Under the pieces are notes generated by a model. It did not search any database. It saw only the letters and a list, made by a program, of their open reading frames with translations, and was not told where the DNA came from. A stretch of DNA of 64,000 nucleotides from Streptomyces humidus (lineage in GTDB: Bacteria; Actinomycetota; Actinomycetes; Streptomycetales; Streptomycetaceae), in NCBI RefSeq assembly GCF_014649655.1, contig NZ_BMTL01000030.1, forward strand, positions 62,001 through 126,000, in the 5' to 3' direction. A program made the position numbers and the translations under genes. Positions 27,314 through 36,127 of this stretch are shown here, one piece after another; positions within the stretch are counted from its first letter, which is position 1; each line of letters opens with the position of its first letter.

Positions 27314-28753
27314 ATGTACGCAGGGCCACAGCAGACTGCCGTCGTCGTCGGCAACGGAGCGGTCGGCGCCTCCATCGCCTATGAGTTGAGCAGCCGCGGA
27401 TTCCAGGTCACGCGCGTGGGCCGGGAGAACCGGCCCTACGCCGCCTCGCTCGCCGCCGGCGCGATGCTCGGCTGCTTCGGCGAGGTCACCACGTCGCTGC
27501 TGGCCAGTGACCACGGCCGGGCCAAGCTCGACATGGACCACCGGGCCCGCCGCTACTGGGCCGAGTGGGACGAGCGCCTCAGCCAGGACTCGGGGGACTC
27601 CCGCACGCTCTTCAGCGCCGACGGCACGTTCGTCCTCCTCAACACGATGGGGTCGGCCGCCGTCGACTCCGGCAACTTCCGCGCCATCGAGGCGACGCTG
27701 CGGGAGTACCAGGAGCCGTACGAGACCGCCGACCCCGAGGACCTGGACTGGCTGTCCCCGAACGACCTCTCGCGCTCGCTGCGCGGCATGTACATCCCGG
27801 GTGAACACGCCGTGGACTCGCACCGGTTGCTGGTCAAGCTGGACCAGGCGCTGGTGAAGTCCGGCGGCCGGGTGGTCGACGCCGAGGCGCTGCGGGTCCG
27901 GGTGACGAACGGCCGCGCGACCGGCGTCGAGCTGACCAACGGCGACGTCCTGCCCGCCGACCATGTCGTCGTGGCCGCCGGCGCCAGGTCCCTCACGCTG
28001 CTGGACGAGGTGGCCGAAGCGCGCGCGCAGATGCCGCCCATGGTGAGCGGGTACGGCGTCTCGGTGCTGGTCGAGACCGAGGACCGCGCGCTGCCCTCGT
28101 CCGTGGTGCGCACCCCCAACCGGGCCTTCGCCTGCGGTCTGCACGCCGTGCCCCGCGCCGACGGAGTGCTCTACCTCGGCGCCACCAACATCATCTCCGA
28201 GCAGCCCCGTCGCTTCGCCGCCGTCGGCGACCTGCAGTTCCTGCTCGGCTGCGCCGTGGACCAGCTGCACACCGACCTCTCCGAGTCGTCGCTGCTGTCC
28301 GTCCAGGTCGGCAACCGGCCCGTGCCCGCCGACGGCTTCCCGCTGGTGGGCGACGCGGGCGCGGAGGGGCTGTGGCTGGCCACCGGCACCTACCGCGACG
28401 GACTGCACCAGTCCCCGCTGCTGGCCCGGCACATCGCCACGCTCGTCGAGGGCGGCACGAGCGAGTACGACTTCCTGTCGTCGTTCTCCCCGGTCCGCGC
28501 CCCGCTGGCCGGCGGGACCCGCGAGCAGGTCGTGACCACGGCGGTCGAGCACATGATGGCCACCGGCTACGAGTACAAGTGGAACGTCACACCGGAGTGG
28601 CCGCCGCGCATCGAGCGTCATCTGCGCCGGTTCTACGGCTCCCTGGTGGAGGAGCTGCACCCGTCGTTCACGCCCCCGGCCGAACTGGTCGCCGCGATGA
28701 CCGACGGCATCCGCGCGTCCCTCACCCGCTACTACGCGGCGTGGTCGCGATGA
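27314..28753 (+). CDS. FAD-dependent oxidoreductase, DAO/glycine-oxidase type
   Basis: The 479-residue protein has the dinucleotide motif VVVGNGAVGASIAYELSSRG at ~9-28 and AASLAAGAMLGCFGEV, the flavin-binding turn of the DAO superfamily. DSHRLLVKLDQALVKSGGRVV and the C-terminal GLWLATGTYRDGLHQSPLLA match ThiO/glycine-oxidase-like enzymes. The C-terminal ~90 residues (after HIATLVEGG) are an extension not typical of ThiO. The ATG follows AGGAGA. It is the first gene of operon D. It probably oxidises an amine or amino acid; whether the substrate is the arylamine or the joined product is unknown. Confidence 0.85.
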   Translation: MYAGPQQTAVVVGNGAVGASIAYELSSRGFQVTRVGRENRPYAASLAAGAMLGCFGEVTTSLLASDHGRAKLDMDHRARRYWAEWDERLSQDSGDSRTLFSADGTFVLLNTMGSAAVDSGNFRAIEATLREYQEPYETADPEDLDWLSPNDLSRSLRGMYIPGEHAVDSHRLLVKLDQALVKSGGRVVDAEALRVRVTNGRATGVELTNGDVLPADHVVVAAGARSLTLLDEVAEARAQMPPMVSGYGVSVLVETEDRALPSSVVRTPNRAFACGLHAVPRADGVLYLGATNIISEQPRRFAAVGDLQFLLGCAVDQLHTDLSESSLLSVQVGNRPVPADGFPLVGDAGAEGLWLATGTYRDGLHQSPLLARHIATLVEGGTSEYDFLSSFSPVRAPLAGGTREQVVTTAVEHMMATGYEYKWNVTPEWPPRIERHLRRFYGSLVEELHPSFTPPAELVAAMTDGIRASLTRYYAAWSR

Positions 28754-29598
28754 CGACGGCGGAGCGCATCCGGTCCGTCCACGACGCGGCCCGCGCCCGC
28801 CTGGCCGAGGCGGGCGTGTGGGACGTCGAAGGAGACCTCGCCGCGCTGCGGGAGCGCTTCCTCGCCGGCGGGGCCGCGGCGGACGTGGCCCGTTTCGAGG
28901 CCGCCGTCGCCGAGCGCTGCCGGCGCATCCCGCTCGGGCACATCACCGGGTCGGTCGACTTCGACGGGCTCGAACTCGTCGTCGGCAGCGGGGTGTTCGT
29001 GCCCCGGCACGAGAGCACCGCGCTGGTGGCGTGGGCGGCCGACGAGCGGACGCTGCCGCGCGGCGGCGTCGCGCTCGACCTGTGCTCGGGCGTCGGAGCG
29101 CTCGGCATCGCCCTGTCGCGGCGCCGCCCCGACGCGAAGGTGACGTGCGTGGAGCGGGACGACACCTGTCTGCAGTACCTGCGGCGCAACGTGGCACGCC
29201 ACGAGGCCGTCCTGGGCGAGGTCGCCGTGCACGCGGCCGACCTCACGGACCCGGGCTGCCTCGACGCCTACGACGGCGGGACCGACCTGGTCGTCGCGAA
29301 CCCGCCGTACGTCTCGCCCGAGGTGCGACTGCTGCCCGAGTGGTCCGAGCACCAGCCACGGGCCGCCGTCTACAGCGGCGCCGACGGGCTCGACCTGATC
29401 CGCCGGATCGCCGTCCTCGCCGCCGCGGCGCTGCGCCCCGGCGGGCGCCTCGCGCTCGAACACGACCGGGCGCAGCCCGAGCAGGTGCGCGCGCTCCTGC
29501 GCGGCGACGCCTTCGACGACGTCACCACCTTCGTCGACACCGCCGGAGAACCGAGGATCACGGTCGCCCGCCGTGCCCACCAGGAGGGAACCCCGTGA
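28750..29598 (+). CDS. PrmC/HemK-like SAM methyltransferase
   Basis: 282 residues with an N-terminal helical domain (FEAAVAERCRRIPLGHITGSVDF), SAM motif ALDLCSGVGALGIALSRR and the catalytic NPPY (VVANPPYVSPEVRLLPEW) followed by YSGADGLDLIRRI. This layout is the same as glutamine N5-methyltransferases of release factors. Within an arylamine cluster it more probably methylates a nitrogen of the product or intermediate. Its ATG overlaps the stop of the preceding gene by 4 bp. Confidence 0.85.
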   Translation: MTTAERIRSVHDAARARLAEAGVWDVEGDLAALRERFLAGGAAADVARFEAAVAERCRRIPLGHITGSVDFDGLELVVGSGVFVPRHESTALVAWAADERTLPRGGVALDLCSGVGALGIALSRRRPDAKVTCVERDDTCLQYLRRNVARHEAVLGEVAVHAADLTDPGCLDAYDGGTDLVVANPPYVSPEVRLLPEWSEHQPRAAVYSGADGLDLIRRIAVLAAAALRPGGRLALEHDRAQPEQVRALLRGDAFDDVTTFVDTAGEPRITVARRAHQEGTP

Positions 29599-30860
29599 GC
29601 GCGTCCCCGACATCGCAGAACTGGCTGACCACCCGCAGGGACCGCACCTCCTCGGCCCTGGACCGGTGTTTCGCCGAAGGGCTGACCGGACACACCGTGG
29701 TCTCCCGCGACCGCAAGCGGGTCACCCTCCAGGACGGCACCACGGCCACGGAGTTCGTCTCCTGCTCCTACCTCGGACTGGAGTCGCACCCCGCGCTGTC
29801 GCAGGCCGTGGTCGAGGCCGTCGGCCGCTTCGGCGTCCACCTGTCGTCCTCGCGCAACCGGATGCGGCCGTCCTACCTGCCCGAACTGGAGGAACTGCTG
29901 GGGCGCGTCTACCCCGGCGCCACCCCCTGCGTGTTCACCTCCACCAGCAACGTCCACCTCGGCGTGCTGCCGCTTCTGGCGTCGGGGTCGCTGCCCAGCT
30001 ACCCCGTGCAGGGCGGACCGCATCTGTTCGTCGACCGTACGGCGCACGCCTCGATGCAGGTGCTGCGCGGCATCTTCGAGCAGTTCGGCCCGGTCGACCG
30101 GTTCCGCTCCGACGACCCCGCCTCGGTGGAGGAGTCGCTGCGCCGGGCGGCCGGGGCGGGGCGCACCCCGGTGCTGCTGGTGGACGGGGTCGGTTCGATG
30201 GACGGCCTGGTGCCCGTCCAGGACCTTGCCCGGCGGACCGCGTCCGCCGGCGGGTACCTCTACGTCGACGACGCCCACGGCATCTCCATCGACGGCGCCG
30301 CCGGCTGCGGTTACGCCTTCGACGCGCTGGGGGGCAAACTCCCCTACAACGTCGTCCTGGCCGGGTCCCTGTCCAAGGGCTTCGGCGGTTCGGGCGGCTT
30401 CCTGCTGGTGGCGTCCGGCGAGGACGTCGCCGTCGTCAGGAAGCTCGCCAACCCGCTGGTCTTCGGCCACTCGGTGATGGTGCCGATGATGGCCGCCAAC
30501 GTCGCGGCGGCCCGCATCCATCTCTCCCCCGAGATCACCGAGCTGCAGCGGGCGCTGTGGGCGAACGCGGCCCGGCTCGACGGCCTGACCGGCGGCAAGC
30601 TGTCCAACGCCGGGCTGCGCACGCCCGTGCGCGGCGCGGTGTTCGGCTCCGAGGAGGAGGGGCTGCGCACCGTACGGCGGTTCAAGGAACGCGGAGTGAT
30701 CATGCTCCCCGCGTTCTACCCGACGGTGGCGCAGGGCCGGTCCCTGCTGCGGTTCGCGCTGTCCGCACTGCACAGTGAGGAGGATCTGACCCTTCTCGCG
30801 GACACGCTCGAGGAGAGCGGGCACTACGGAAGCGGTCAGGAGCCCGACGCCCGTGACTGA
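29595..30860 (+). CDS. PLP-dependent alpha-oxoamine synthase
   Basis: 421 residues of fold-type I. The family marks are SCSYLGLESHPAL, HLSSSRNRM, YVDDAHGISIDG (PLP-contacting Asp and His) and the Schiff-base lysine in GSLSKGFGGSGGF. This subgroup (8-amino-7-oxononanoate synthase, KBL, serine palmitoyltransferase) joins an acyl thioester to an amino acid with loss of CO2. In this cluster it could release the polyketide chain onto 4-aminophenylalanine or another amino acid as an alpha-amino ketone. The GTG start follows AGGAGG and overlaps the previous stop. Confidence 0.87.
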   Translation: MSASPTSQNWLTTRRDRTSSALDRCFAEGLTGHTVVSRDRKRVTLQDGTTATEFVSCSYLGLESHPALSQAVVEAVGRFGVHLSSSRNRMRPSYLPELEELLGRVYPGATPCVFTSTSNVHLGVLPLLASGSLPSYPVQGGPHLFVDRTAHASMQVLRGIFEQFGPVDRFRSDDPASVEESLRRAAGAGRTPVLLVDGVGSMDGLVPVQDLARRTASAGGYLYVDDAHGISIDGAAGCGYAFDALGGKLPYNVVLAGSLSKGFGGSGGFLLVASGEDVAVVRKLANPLVFGHSVMVPMMAANVAAARIHLSPEITELQRALWANAARLDGLTGGKLSNAGLRTPVRGAVFGSEEEGLRTVRRFKERGVIMLPAFYPTVAQGRSLLRFALSALHSEEDLTLLADTLEESGHYGSGQEPDARD

Positions 30861-32154
30861 GCAATCCACCTCGCCGGCCGCGGCGGAGGTCCCCGGGCCG
30901 CCCGGCCCGGCGCTGGGGCCTTCGGTGCGCCCCCTCGCCGTGTCGCACTTCGTCACCTACTTCGGCGACGGCCTGTTCTACGTCTGCGCGGCGCTGTACT
31001 TCACCCGGGTGGTGGGACTGGGACCGGTCACCTACGGAGCCGCGCTCACCGCCTCCTGGCTGCTGGCCATGGTGCTCAGCGTGCCCGTCGGTCATCTCGC
31101 CGACCGGTTCGAGGCCCGCACCGTGGCCGTCACCCTGCTCTCGGTGGCCGGCCTGTCCATCTGCCTCTACCTGGCGACCTCCAGCGTGCCGCTGTTCTTC
31201 GTGGGGGCCTGTCTGCTGGCGGTCTCCACCCAGGGCACCATGTCCGCCCGCTCCGCCCTGATCGCCCGCTCGTTCCCTCCCGGACAGGTCACCCGGGTGC
31301 GCGCGGTGCTGATCGCGACCGCCAACGCCGGTCTGGCCGTGGGGGCGGCGCTGGGCGCCCTGGTCATCGCCGTGGACACCGACACCGCCTACCGGCTGGC
31401 GTTCGTCCTGGACGGGCTGACGTTCTTCGTCGCCGCCGCACTGCTGCTCAAGGTGCCGCCGACGCTGCGCACCGCGGCGGGCTCCCCGGCGGCCTCCCCG
31501 GAGGACGGCAGCCCGGCCGAGCGGGCCGGGGGCTCGCCGCTGCGGGTGTTCCGCGACCGCGGCTACGCCGCCGTCAGCCTCGTCAATCTGGTCCTGATGC
31601 TCCATGTGCCGTTGATCGACGTGGCACTTCCCCTGTGGATCGTCCGGCAGACCCACGCGCCCGAGTGGACCATCGCCGCCGTCTTCGTGGTCAACACCGG
31701 CCTGGTGGTGGCCCTGCAGTACCGGACGTCGAAGACGGTGACCAGCGTCGACGCGGGGGTGCGCAGTCTGCGCGTCGGCGGGCTGCTGCTGTTCGCGGGC
31801 ATGGCGCTGTACTCGCTGTCCGGGCTGCCCTCCTCGCCCTGGGCGGCCGCCGGGGTGCTCCTGCTGGCGGTCACGGTCCTCACCTTCGGCGAGATACGGC
31901 AGATCTCCAGCATGAACGAGATCAGCTTCCGGCTCGTCGCGGACGGCAGGTACGGCGAGTACCAGGGCTTCTTCGGCATCGGCTCGACCATCGCCGAGGC
32001 GGTCGGGCCGCTCGCCCTGACCTGGCTCCTGCTGTCCCACGGCTCCTGGGGCTGGCTGGCCCTCGGCGCCCTCTTCCTCGTCGCGTCCTTCGCCATGAAG
32101 TACTGCGTCGCCCTGGCCCGCCGCTCTCCGCTCGTGAGGGAGAACGCCCTGTGA
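30853..32154 (+). CDS. MFS transporter
   Basis: 433 residues with about twelve hydrophobic segments. The MFS motif A is at 80-90 (GHLADRFEART). A long Pro/Ala/Ser-rich cytoplasmic loop (about 210-235) separates the halves, and the C-terminal half contains FGEIRQISSMNEISFR. It belongs to the drug/proton antiporter type in overall look. GTG start, 8-bp overlap with the oxoamine synthase. Export of the cluster product, which also gives self-protection, is the likely role. Confidence 0.88.
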   Translation: MTEQSTSPAAAEVPGPPGPALGPSVRPLAVSHFVTYFGDGLFYVCAALYFTRVVGLGPVTYGAALTASWLLAMVLSVPVGHLADRFEARTVAVTLLSVAGLSICLYLATSSVPLFFVGACLLAVSTQGTMSARSALIARSFPPGQVTRVRAVLIATANAGLAVGAALGALVIAVDTDTAYRLAFVLDGLTFFVAAALLLKVPPTLRTAAGSPAASPEDGSPAERAGGSPLRVFRDRGYAAVSLVNLVLMLHVPLIDVALPLWIVRQTHAPEWTIAAVFVVNTGLVVALQYRTSKTVTSVDAGVRSLRVGGLLLFAGMALYSLSGLPSSPWAAAGVLLLAVTVLTFGEIRQISSMNEISFRLVADGRYGEYQGFFGIGSTIAEAVGPLALTWLLLSHGSWGWLALGALFLVASFAMKYCVALARRSPLVRENAL

Positions 32155-33395
32155 CACCTTCCGCGGCCCCGCGCCGCCCCGTGCTCCTGCTGCTCAGCGG
32201 CAGTCGCAGAGTCGTCGACAAGGCCCTGGGCCTCGGTCTCGACGTGGTGCACCTCCAGGCGCCCACCATGGCCGACGCCTCGCTGGACCCGCTGTGCCTG
32301 CGCTCGGTGCGCACCGACCTGCTCGACGTGCCCGGCGTCGTGGCCGTCGCCCGTGCGCTGCACGAGGAGTTCGGCTTCGCCGGGGTGTGCAGCAACCACG
32401 AACCCGCGTGCGCTGCCGCCGAGGCGGTCGCCCTGGACCTGGGGCTGACCGCGCCCGGCACCGGGGTCGCCGCCCTGCTGCGCGACAAGGCCAGGACCCA
32501 CGAGGTGCTCGACAAGAGCCCGGCGCTGCGCTCCCCCTGGGCCCGGCTGACCGGCCCCGAGGACGCCCTCCGGGTCGCCGGGGAGGCCGGCTGGCCGCTG
32601 ATCCTCAAGCCCGTCGACGGCTCCGCCAGCCTGGGCGTGCTCAAGGTCGACGGCCCCCAGGACCTCGACGACGCCTGGCAGCGGGTGCAGGACACGCTGC
32701 GCAACGGCCACCGGTACCACGAGGTGCTGCCCGTGACCGGCTACCTCGTCGAACCCTTCGCCGCAGGCGAGGAGTTCAGCGTCGAGACGTTCAGCCGCGG
32801 CGGCAGCCACGACGTGCGGGCGGTGGTGCGCAAACTCGTCGGCGGCTCGTTCGTCGAGACCGGTCACCTCGTCCCCGCCGACCTCGACGCCGGGCGGCGC
32901 CGGGCGGTCGTCGACCGTGTCGTCGCCTTCCTCGACCACGTCGGGCTGAGCGAGGGGCCCGCGCACACCGAGGTCATCGTCGGCGAGGCGGGCGTCCACC
33001 TCGTCGAGTCGCACGCCCGTACCGGCGGCGACGAGATCCCGGCGCTCCTCACGCTGGTCACCGGGCGGGACATGGAGGCGGACATGCTCGCCCACGCCTG
33101 CGGTCTGCCGCTGCCGGCCGCGTCGCCGCCGCTCGGCGCGGCCGCCGTCAAGCGGTATCTGCTGGCGGACCGCGCCGGTCGCGTCGCCGCCGTCGACGGC
33201 GCGGCCGAGGCGGCCGCGCTGCCGGGCGTGCACAGCGTGCGGATCTGGACCGGACCGGGCGACACCGTGCGCCCGGCGACGGCGAGTTGGGAACGGCTCG
33301 GCGAGATCGTCGCCGTCGGCCCCGACACCGGGGCGGCCGCCGCGGCGGCCGAGCGGGCCTGCCGGGCCATCACCCTACGGATGGAGGAACAGTGA
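32151..33395 (+). CDS. ATP-grasp ligase
   Basis: 414 residues with the ATP-grasp core: an N-terminal Rossmann-like part, RDKARTHEVLDK, the ATP-binding lysine in WPLILKPVDGSASLGV, EPFAAGEEFSVETF, and the Mg-ligand region VHLVESHARTGGDEIP. Relatives form amide bonds between a carboxylate (as acyl phosphate) and an amine, as in L-amino acid ligases. The GTG start lies after GAGGGAG and overlaps the MFS stop. It probably joins an amino acid (perhaps a beta-amino acid) to an amine of the scaffold; the partners are inferred. Confidence 0.88.
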   Translation: MTPSAAPRRPVLLLLSGSRRVVDKALGLGLDVVHLQAPTMADASLDPLCLRSVRTDLLDVPGVVAVARALHEEFGFAGVCSNHEPACAAAEAVALDLGLTAPGTGVAALLRDKARTHEVLDKSPALRSPWARLTGPEDALRVAGEAGWPLILKPVDGSASLGVLKVDGPQDLDDAWQRVQDTLRNGHRYHEVLPVTGYLVEPFAAGEEFSVETFSRGGSHDVRAVVRKLVGGSFVETGHLVPADLDAGRRRAVVDRVVAFLDHVGLSEGPAHTEVIVGEAGVHLVESHARTGGDEIPALLTLVTGRDMEADMLAHACGLPLPAASPPLGAAAVKRYLLADRAGRVAAVDGAAEAAALPGVHSVRIWTGPGDTVRPATASWERLGEIVAVGPDTGAAAAAAERACRAITLRMEEQ

Positions 33396-34654
33396 GGCTC
33401 CTCGCGGATCTCACGCTGCCGCGCCCGGAACTGCTGGCCGTCCAGGCGGACAACCTGGCGCTCATGCGGGACGCCGTGCGCCGGTCGCCGACCTGTACGG
33501 CGCTGCGCCCCTACGCGGACCGGCTGACCCCCGAAGGGCTGGAGCAGGTCCCGCTCACCACCCGCGACCGGCTCGCCGAGTGGAGCGTGGCGCCGGGCGC
33601 GGCGAACCGCATCACCGAGGGCGACATCCGCCTGGTGCTGCGTTCGAGCGGCTCGTCGGGCAGGGTGCGGACCCTGTTGCACGACCGCCCCTTCAACGAG
33701 CGGGTCGAGGCACTCGGCGCGCGCGGCCTGTGCGTCGACGGACTGGGCGACAACCCGTTCGTGCTCAACTCGCTCGCTCCGGGCGACCTGTTCGGCGGCT
33801 TCGGCTTCGCCGACGCGGTGCTCTCCCGTCGTGGCGCGGCCGTGCTTCCGGCCGGGACCTCCATGCCGGCGCCCCACCTCGCGGAACTGATCGCCGACCT
33901 CGGCGTCACCGCGATGGTCGGCCTGCCGGGCTATGTCGAGCGTCTGCTGGCCGAGATCCCCGAGGCCATGCGGCGGCTGCGTACGCTGTACTACCTCGGG
34001 GAACGTATGGCGGGACCGGCCGCGGACCTGCTCACCGAGGCCGGCTGCGCCGTCCGCTCCTTCGCGTACAGCACCACCGAGACCGGGCCCATCGGGTTCC
34101 AGTGCGCCCATCTCACCGGCACCGACCACCATGTGCACGAGGACCTGGTGATCGCCGAGGTCGTCGACGACGACGGCCGGCGGTTGCCGGACGGCGTCGC
34201 GGGCGCGCTCGCGGTCACCGTGCCGGCCGACACCGGCACCGCGCTGGTGCGCTATCTCGTCGGCGACCGGGCGAGCCTGCGGACCGCCGACTGCCCCTGC
34301 GGCTCGACGGCCCGGGTGCTGCGGATCGGGGCCCGCGACGACGTGTCGGCCAACCTGGACGGCACCCTGGTCACCCGCTCCATGTTCGACACGGCGCTCG
34401 CCCTGCCGCCGGACGCCCGCTACCAGGTCGCCTTCGGCTCACGCCGGGGCATGCTGCGGCTGACCCTGCGCGGCGCCGCCCTCGGCGGACTGACGGGCGA
34501 GGCGGCGCGCACGGCCCTCGGCCGGCACCAGACCCTCCGCAAGGTCATCGGATCAGCGCGCTTCGCCGGGCTCACGGTCGACGTCGGGACCGCGCCGCGC
34601 ATCACCACCCGGGCCAAGGCCCCGTTCTTCTGGGACGAGAATGAAGAGGACTGA
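33392..34654 (+). CDS. PaaK-like AMP-forming ligase
   Basis: 420 residues, shorter than standard acyl-CoA ligases and matching the phenylacetate-CoA ligase/CapK-like branch. Marks are LVLRSSGSSGRVRTLL (P-loop), MVGLPGYVERLL, YYLGERM, YSTTETGPIGFQC and the late CGSTARVLRIGARDD. The last ~100 residues form the small lid domain. GTG start after GGAGGAAC with a 4-bp overlap. It activates an aromatic or other small carboxylate by family. In this setting an aryl acid from the arylamine branch is possible. Confidence 0.8.
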   Translation: MRLLADLTLPRPELLAVQADNLALMRDAVRRSPTCTALRPYADRLTPEGLEQVPLTTRDRLAEWSVAPGAANRITEGDIRLVLRSSGSSGRVRTLLHDRPFNERVEALGARGLCVDGLGDNPFVLNSLAPGDLFGGFGFADAVLSRRGAAVLPAGTSMPAPHLAELIADLGVTAMVGLPGYVERLLAEIPEAMRRLRTLYYLGERMAGPAADLLTEAGCAVRSFAYSTTETGPIGFQCAHLTGTDHHVHEDLVIAEVVDDDGRRLPDGVAGALAVTVPADTGTALVRYLVGDRASLRTADCPCGSTARVLRIGARDDVSANLDGTLVTRSMFDTALALPPDARYQVAFGSRRGMLRLTLRGAALGGLTGEAARTALGRHQTLRKVIGSARFAGLTVDVGTAPRITTRAKAPFFWDENEED

Positions 34655-34655
34655 G

Positions 34656-34991
34656 ATGATCACGTCTGGAGCGGTACCCGGTGAGGCGGAGGCGGCGACG
34701 GTGCTGGGCCCCCTGCGCGACCGGCTCGACGACCTGGACCGCCGGCTGCTCGGGCTCGTCGTCGAGCGGATGGAACTCTGCCTCGACATCGCCAGGCTCA
34801 AGGCCGAGCACGGGATCCCCATGATGCAGCCCTCGCGCGTCGGGCTCGTCGTCGGCCGGGCCCGCGCCCACGCGGCCGCTCACGGCCTGCCCGAGCAGTA
34901 TCTCGGCGACCTCTACGAGAGGATCGTGGCCGAGACCTGCGCCCAGGAGGACGTGCTGATGGCGGAACTGGACGGAGCCGAAGACCGGTGA
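34656..34991 (+). CDS. AroQ-type chorismate mutase, likely ADC mutase (PapB/CmlD type)
   Basis: 111 residues with a complete AroQ pattern: LRDRLDDLDRRLLGLVVERM, then DIARLKAEHGIPMMQPSRV with the conserved lysine and arginine, and ERIVAETCAQED. The GIPMMQPSR segment is typical of the mutases found with ADC synthase in 4-aminophenylalanine pathways. It should turn 4-amino-4-deoxychorismate into 4-amino-4-deoxyprephenate for the PapC-like dehydrogenase that follows. ATG one base after the preceding stop. Confidence 0.9.
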   Translation: MITSGAVPGEAEAATVLGPLRDRLDDLDRRLLGLVVERMELCLDIARLKAEHGIPMMQPSRVGLVVGRARAHAAAHGLPEQYLGDLYERIVAETCAQEDVLMAELDGAEDR

Positions 34992-35083
34992 GGGCCCACG
35001 TCGACGACGTCGACCCCCTCGCCCCCGGCATCGCGCGGCCCTGCTCCGGGCTGCGCGCCAGGCGGCGGGAGGACGAGGCGTGA
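34988..35083 (+). CDS. 31-codon bridging frame between mutase and dehydrogenase
   Basis: A GTG overlaps the mutase stop (GTGA), and the frame ends in a TGA overlapping the GTG of the dehydrogenase (GTGA again). The peptide (VRAHVDDVDPLAPGI...) is Arg/Asp-rich without a known motif. The exact fit at both ends suggests a coupling frame that carries ribosomes across the gap. It may equally be chance. GGCGGGAGG near its end serves as the ribosome site of the next gene. Confidence 0.4.
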   Translation: MRAHVDDVDPLAPGIARPCSGLRARRREDEA

Positions 35084-36090
35084 GCGCCCCGGCCGCGGAC
35101 GGAACGCGGGCGCGCCGGCGGATCGTGCTGCTGGGCGCGGGCGGCACGGTCGGCCGCTGGTACCGCGCCCACCTCACGGACGCCGGGGACACGGTGACCA
35201 CGGCCGACCTCTGCGCCGGCGCCGACCACCCCGGCGACGTGCGCACGCCGTCCGCCGGTCTGCGCTCGGCCGTCGCCACGGCCGACGAGGTGGTACTCGC
35301 GCTGCCCGAGGACGTCGCCGCGGCGTGCCTGCCGTGGCTGGCCGGGGCCACGCGCCCGGAGACGGTGCTGGTGTCCACCTGCTCGGTCCAACTGCCTTTG
35401 TTCGAGGCCGCGTCGGAGCAGGGGCTCCGCGCCCCGCTGCGCGGAGTCAACCCGATGTTCTCGCCCACCCTGCCCTCCGCGGGGCAGTCCGTCGTGCTGA
35501 TCGCCCCCGGGGCCGCGCCCGAGCAGCGGGCCGGAGCCGGGGCGGCGGGCGTCGTCGGCGCGGTCGGCACGGACCCTCACGTGCGGCGGATGTCCGCGCG
35601 TCTGGAGGCCGGGTCCATGACGGTCTCCGTCATGGACCCGGCCGGCCACGACGCGGCGATGTCCGTGCTCCAGGCGCTGCCGCACGCGGCGGTGCTGTCG
35701 TTCGTGGACGCGCTCCTGGCCGCGCCGGTGGACGTGCCCACCCTGATGCGGATCGCTCCGCCCCCGGCCCGCACCCTGGTGGCGCTGGCCTGTCGCATCC
35801 TGGCGGCCCCGCCCGAGATCTACTGGGACATCCAGCGGGCCAACGCGCTGGGCGGCGACCGCCGCAAGGAGTTGTCGTCCTCCCTGCTGCGGCTGGACGC
35901 GCTCGTCGACGCGGACCGGGCCGACGACTTCCGCGCCGGTCTCGCCTCGGCGGCGCGGGGCCTGGGCCCGTACGCCGCCGAGGGGGCCGAGGAGTGCCGT
36001 GAACTGTTCGAGCTGATCCAGCGGCGCAGGACCGCGCGGCACGCCGCCCCGGACGAGGCCGCCTTGGACACCGGGGACACCGGGCACTGA
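35080..36090 (+). CDS. PapC-like 4-amino-4-deoxyprephenate dehydrogenase
   Basis: 336 residues of the prephenate dehydrogenase family: Rossmann motif RIVLLGAGGTVGRW at 14-27, TADEVVLALPEDVAAACLPWL, TVLVSTCSVQLPLFEAA, RGVNPMFSPTLPSAGQ, and the helical dimer domain with GHDAAMSVLQALPHAAVLSF and IYWDIQRAN. It would oxidatively decarboxylate aminodeoxyprephenate to 4-aminophenylpyruvate, after which a transaminase (not found here) gives 4-aminophenylalanine. Last gene of operon D. Confidence 0.87.
   Translation: MSAPAADGTRARRRIVLLGAGGTVGRWYRAHLTDAGDTVTTADLCAGADHPGDVRTPSAGLRSAVATADEVVLALPEDVAAACLPWLAGATRPETVLVSTCSVQLPLFEAASEQGLRAPLRGVNPMFSPTLPSAGQSVVLIAPGAAPEQRAGAGAAGVVGAVGTDPHVRRMSARLEAGSMTVSVMDPAGHDAAMSVLQALPHAAVLSFVDALLAAPVDVPTLMRIAPPPARTLVALACRILAAPPEIYWDIQRANALGGDRRKELSSSLLRLDALVDADRADDFRAGLASAARGLGPYAAEGAEECRELFELIQRRRTARHAAPDEAALDTGDTGH
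35607..35643. repeat. Perfect 17-bp inverted repeat inside the PapC-like gene
   Basis: GGCCGGGTCCATGACGG, a TCT loop and the exact complement form a 37-base hairpin within codons for GSMTVSVMDPA. It is the longest perfect inverted repeat I found inside a coding region in this window. No mobile element or duplication accompanies it. Confidence 0.8.
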
Positions 36091-36127
36091 CCCCTTCGGC
36101 GGCCGAGCCGCCCCGCCCGGCCTGCTT

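Noticed and set aside
26962..27384. An open frame with GGGGGA before its ATG in the operon D leader
   Set aside because: The translation is Arg/Pro-rich with no motif and runs into the flavoprotein gene in another frame.
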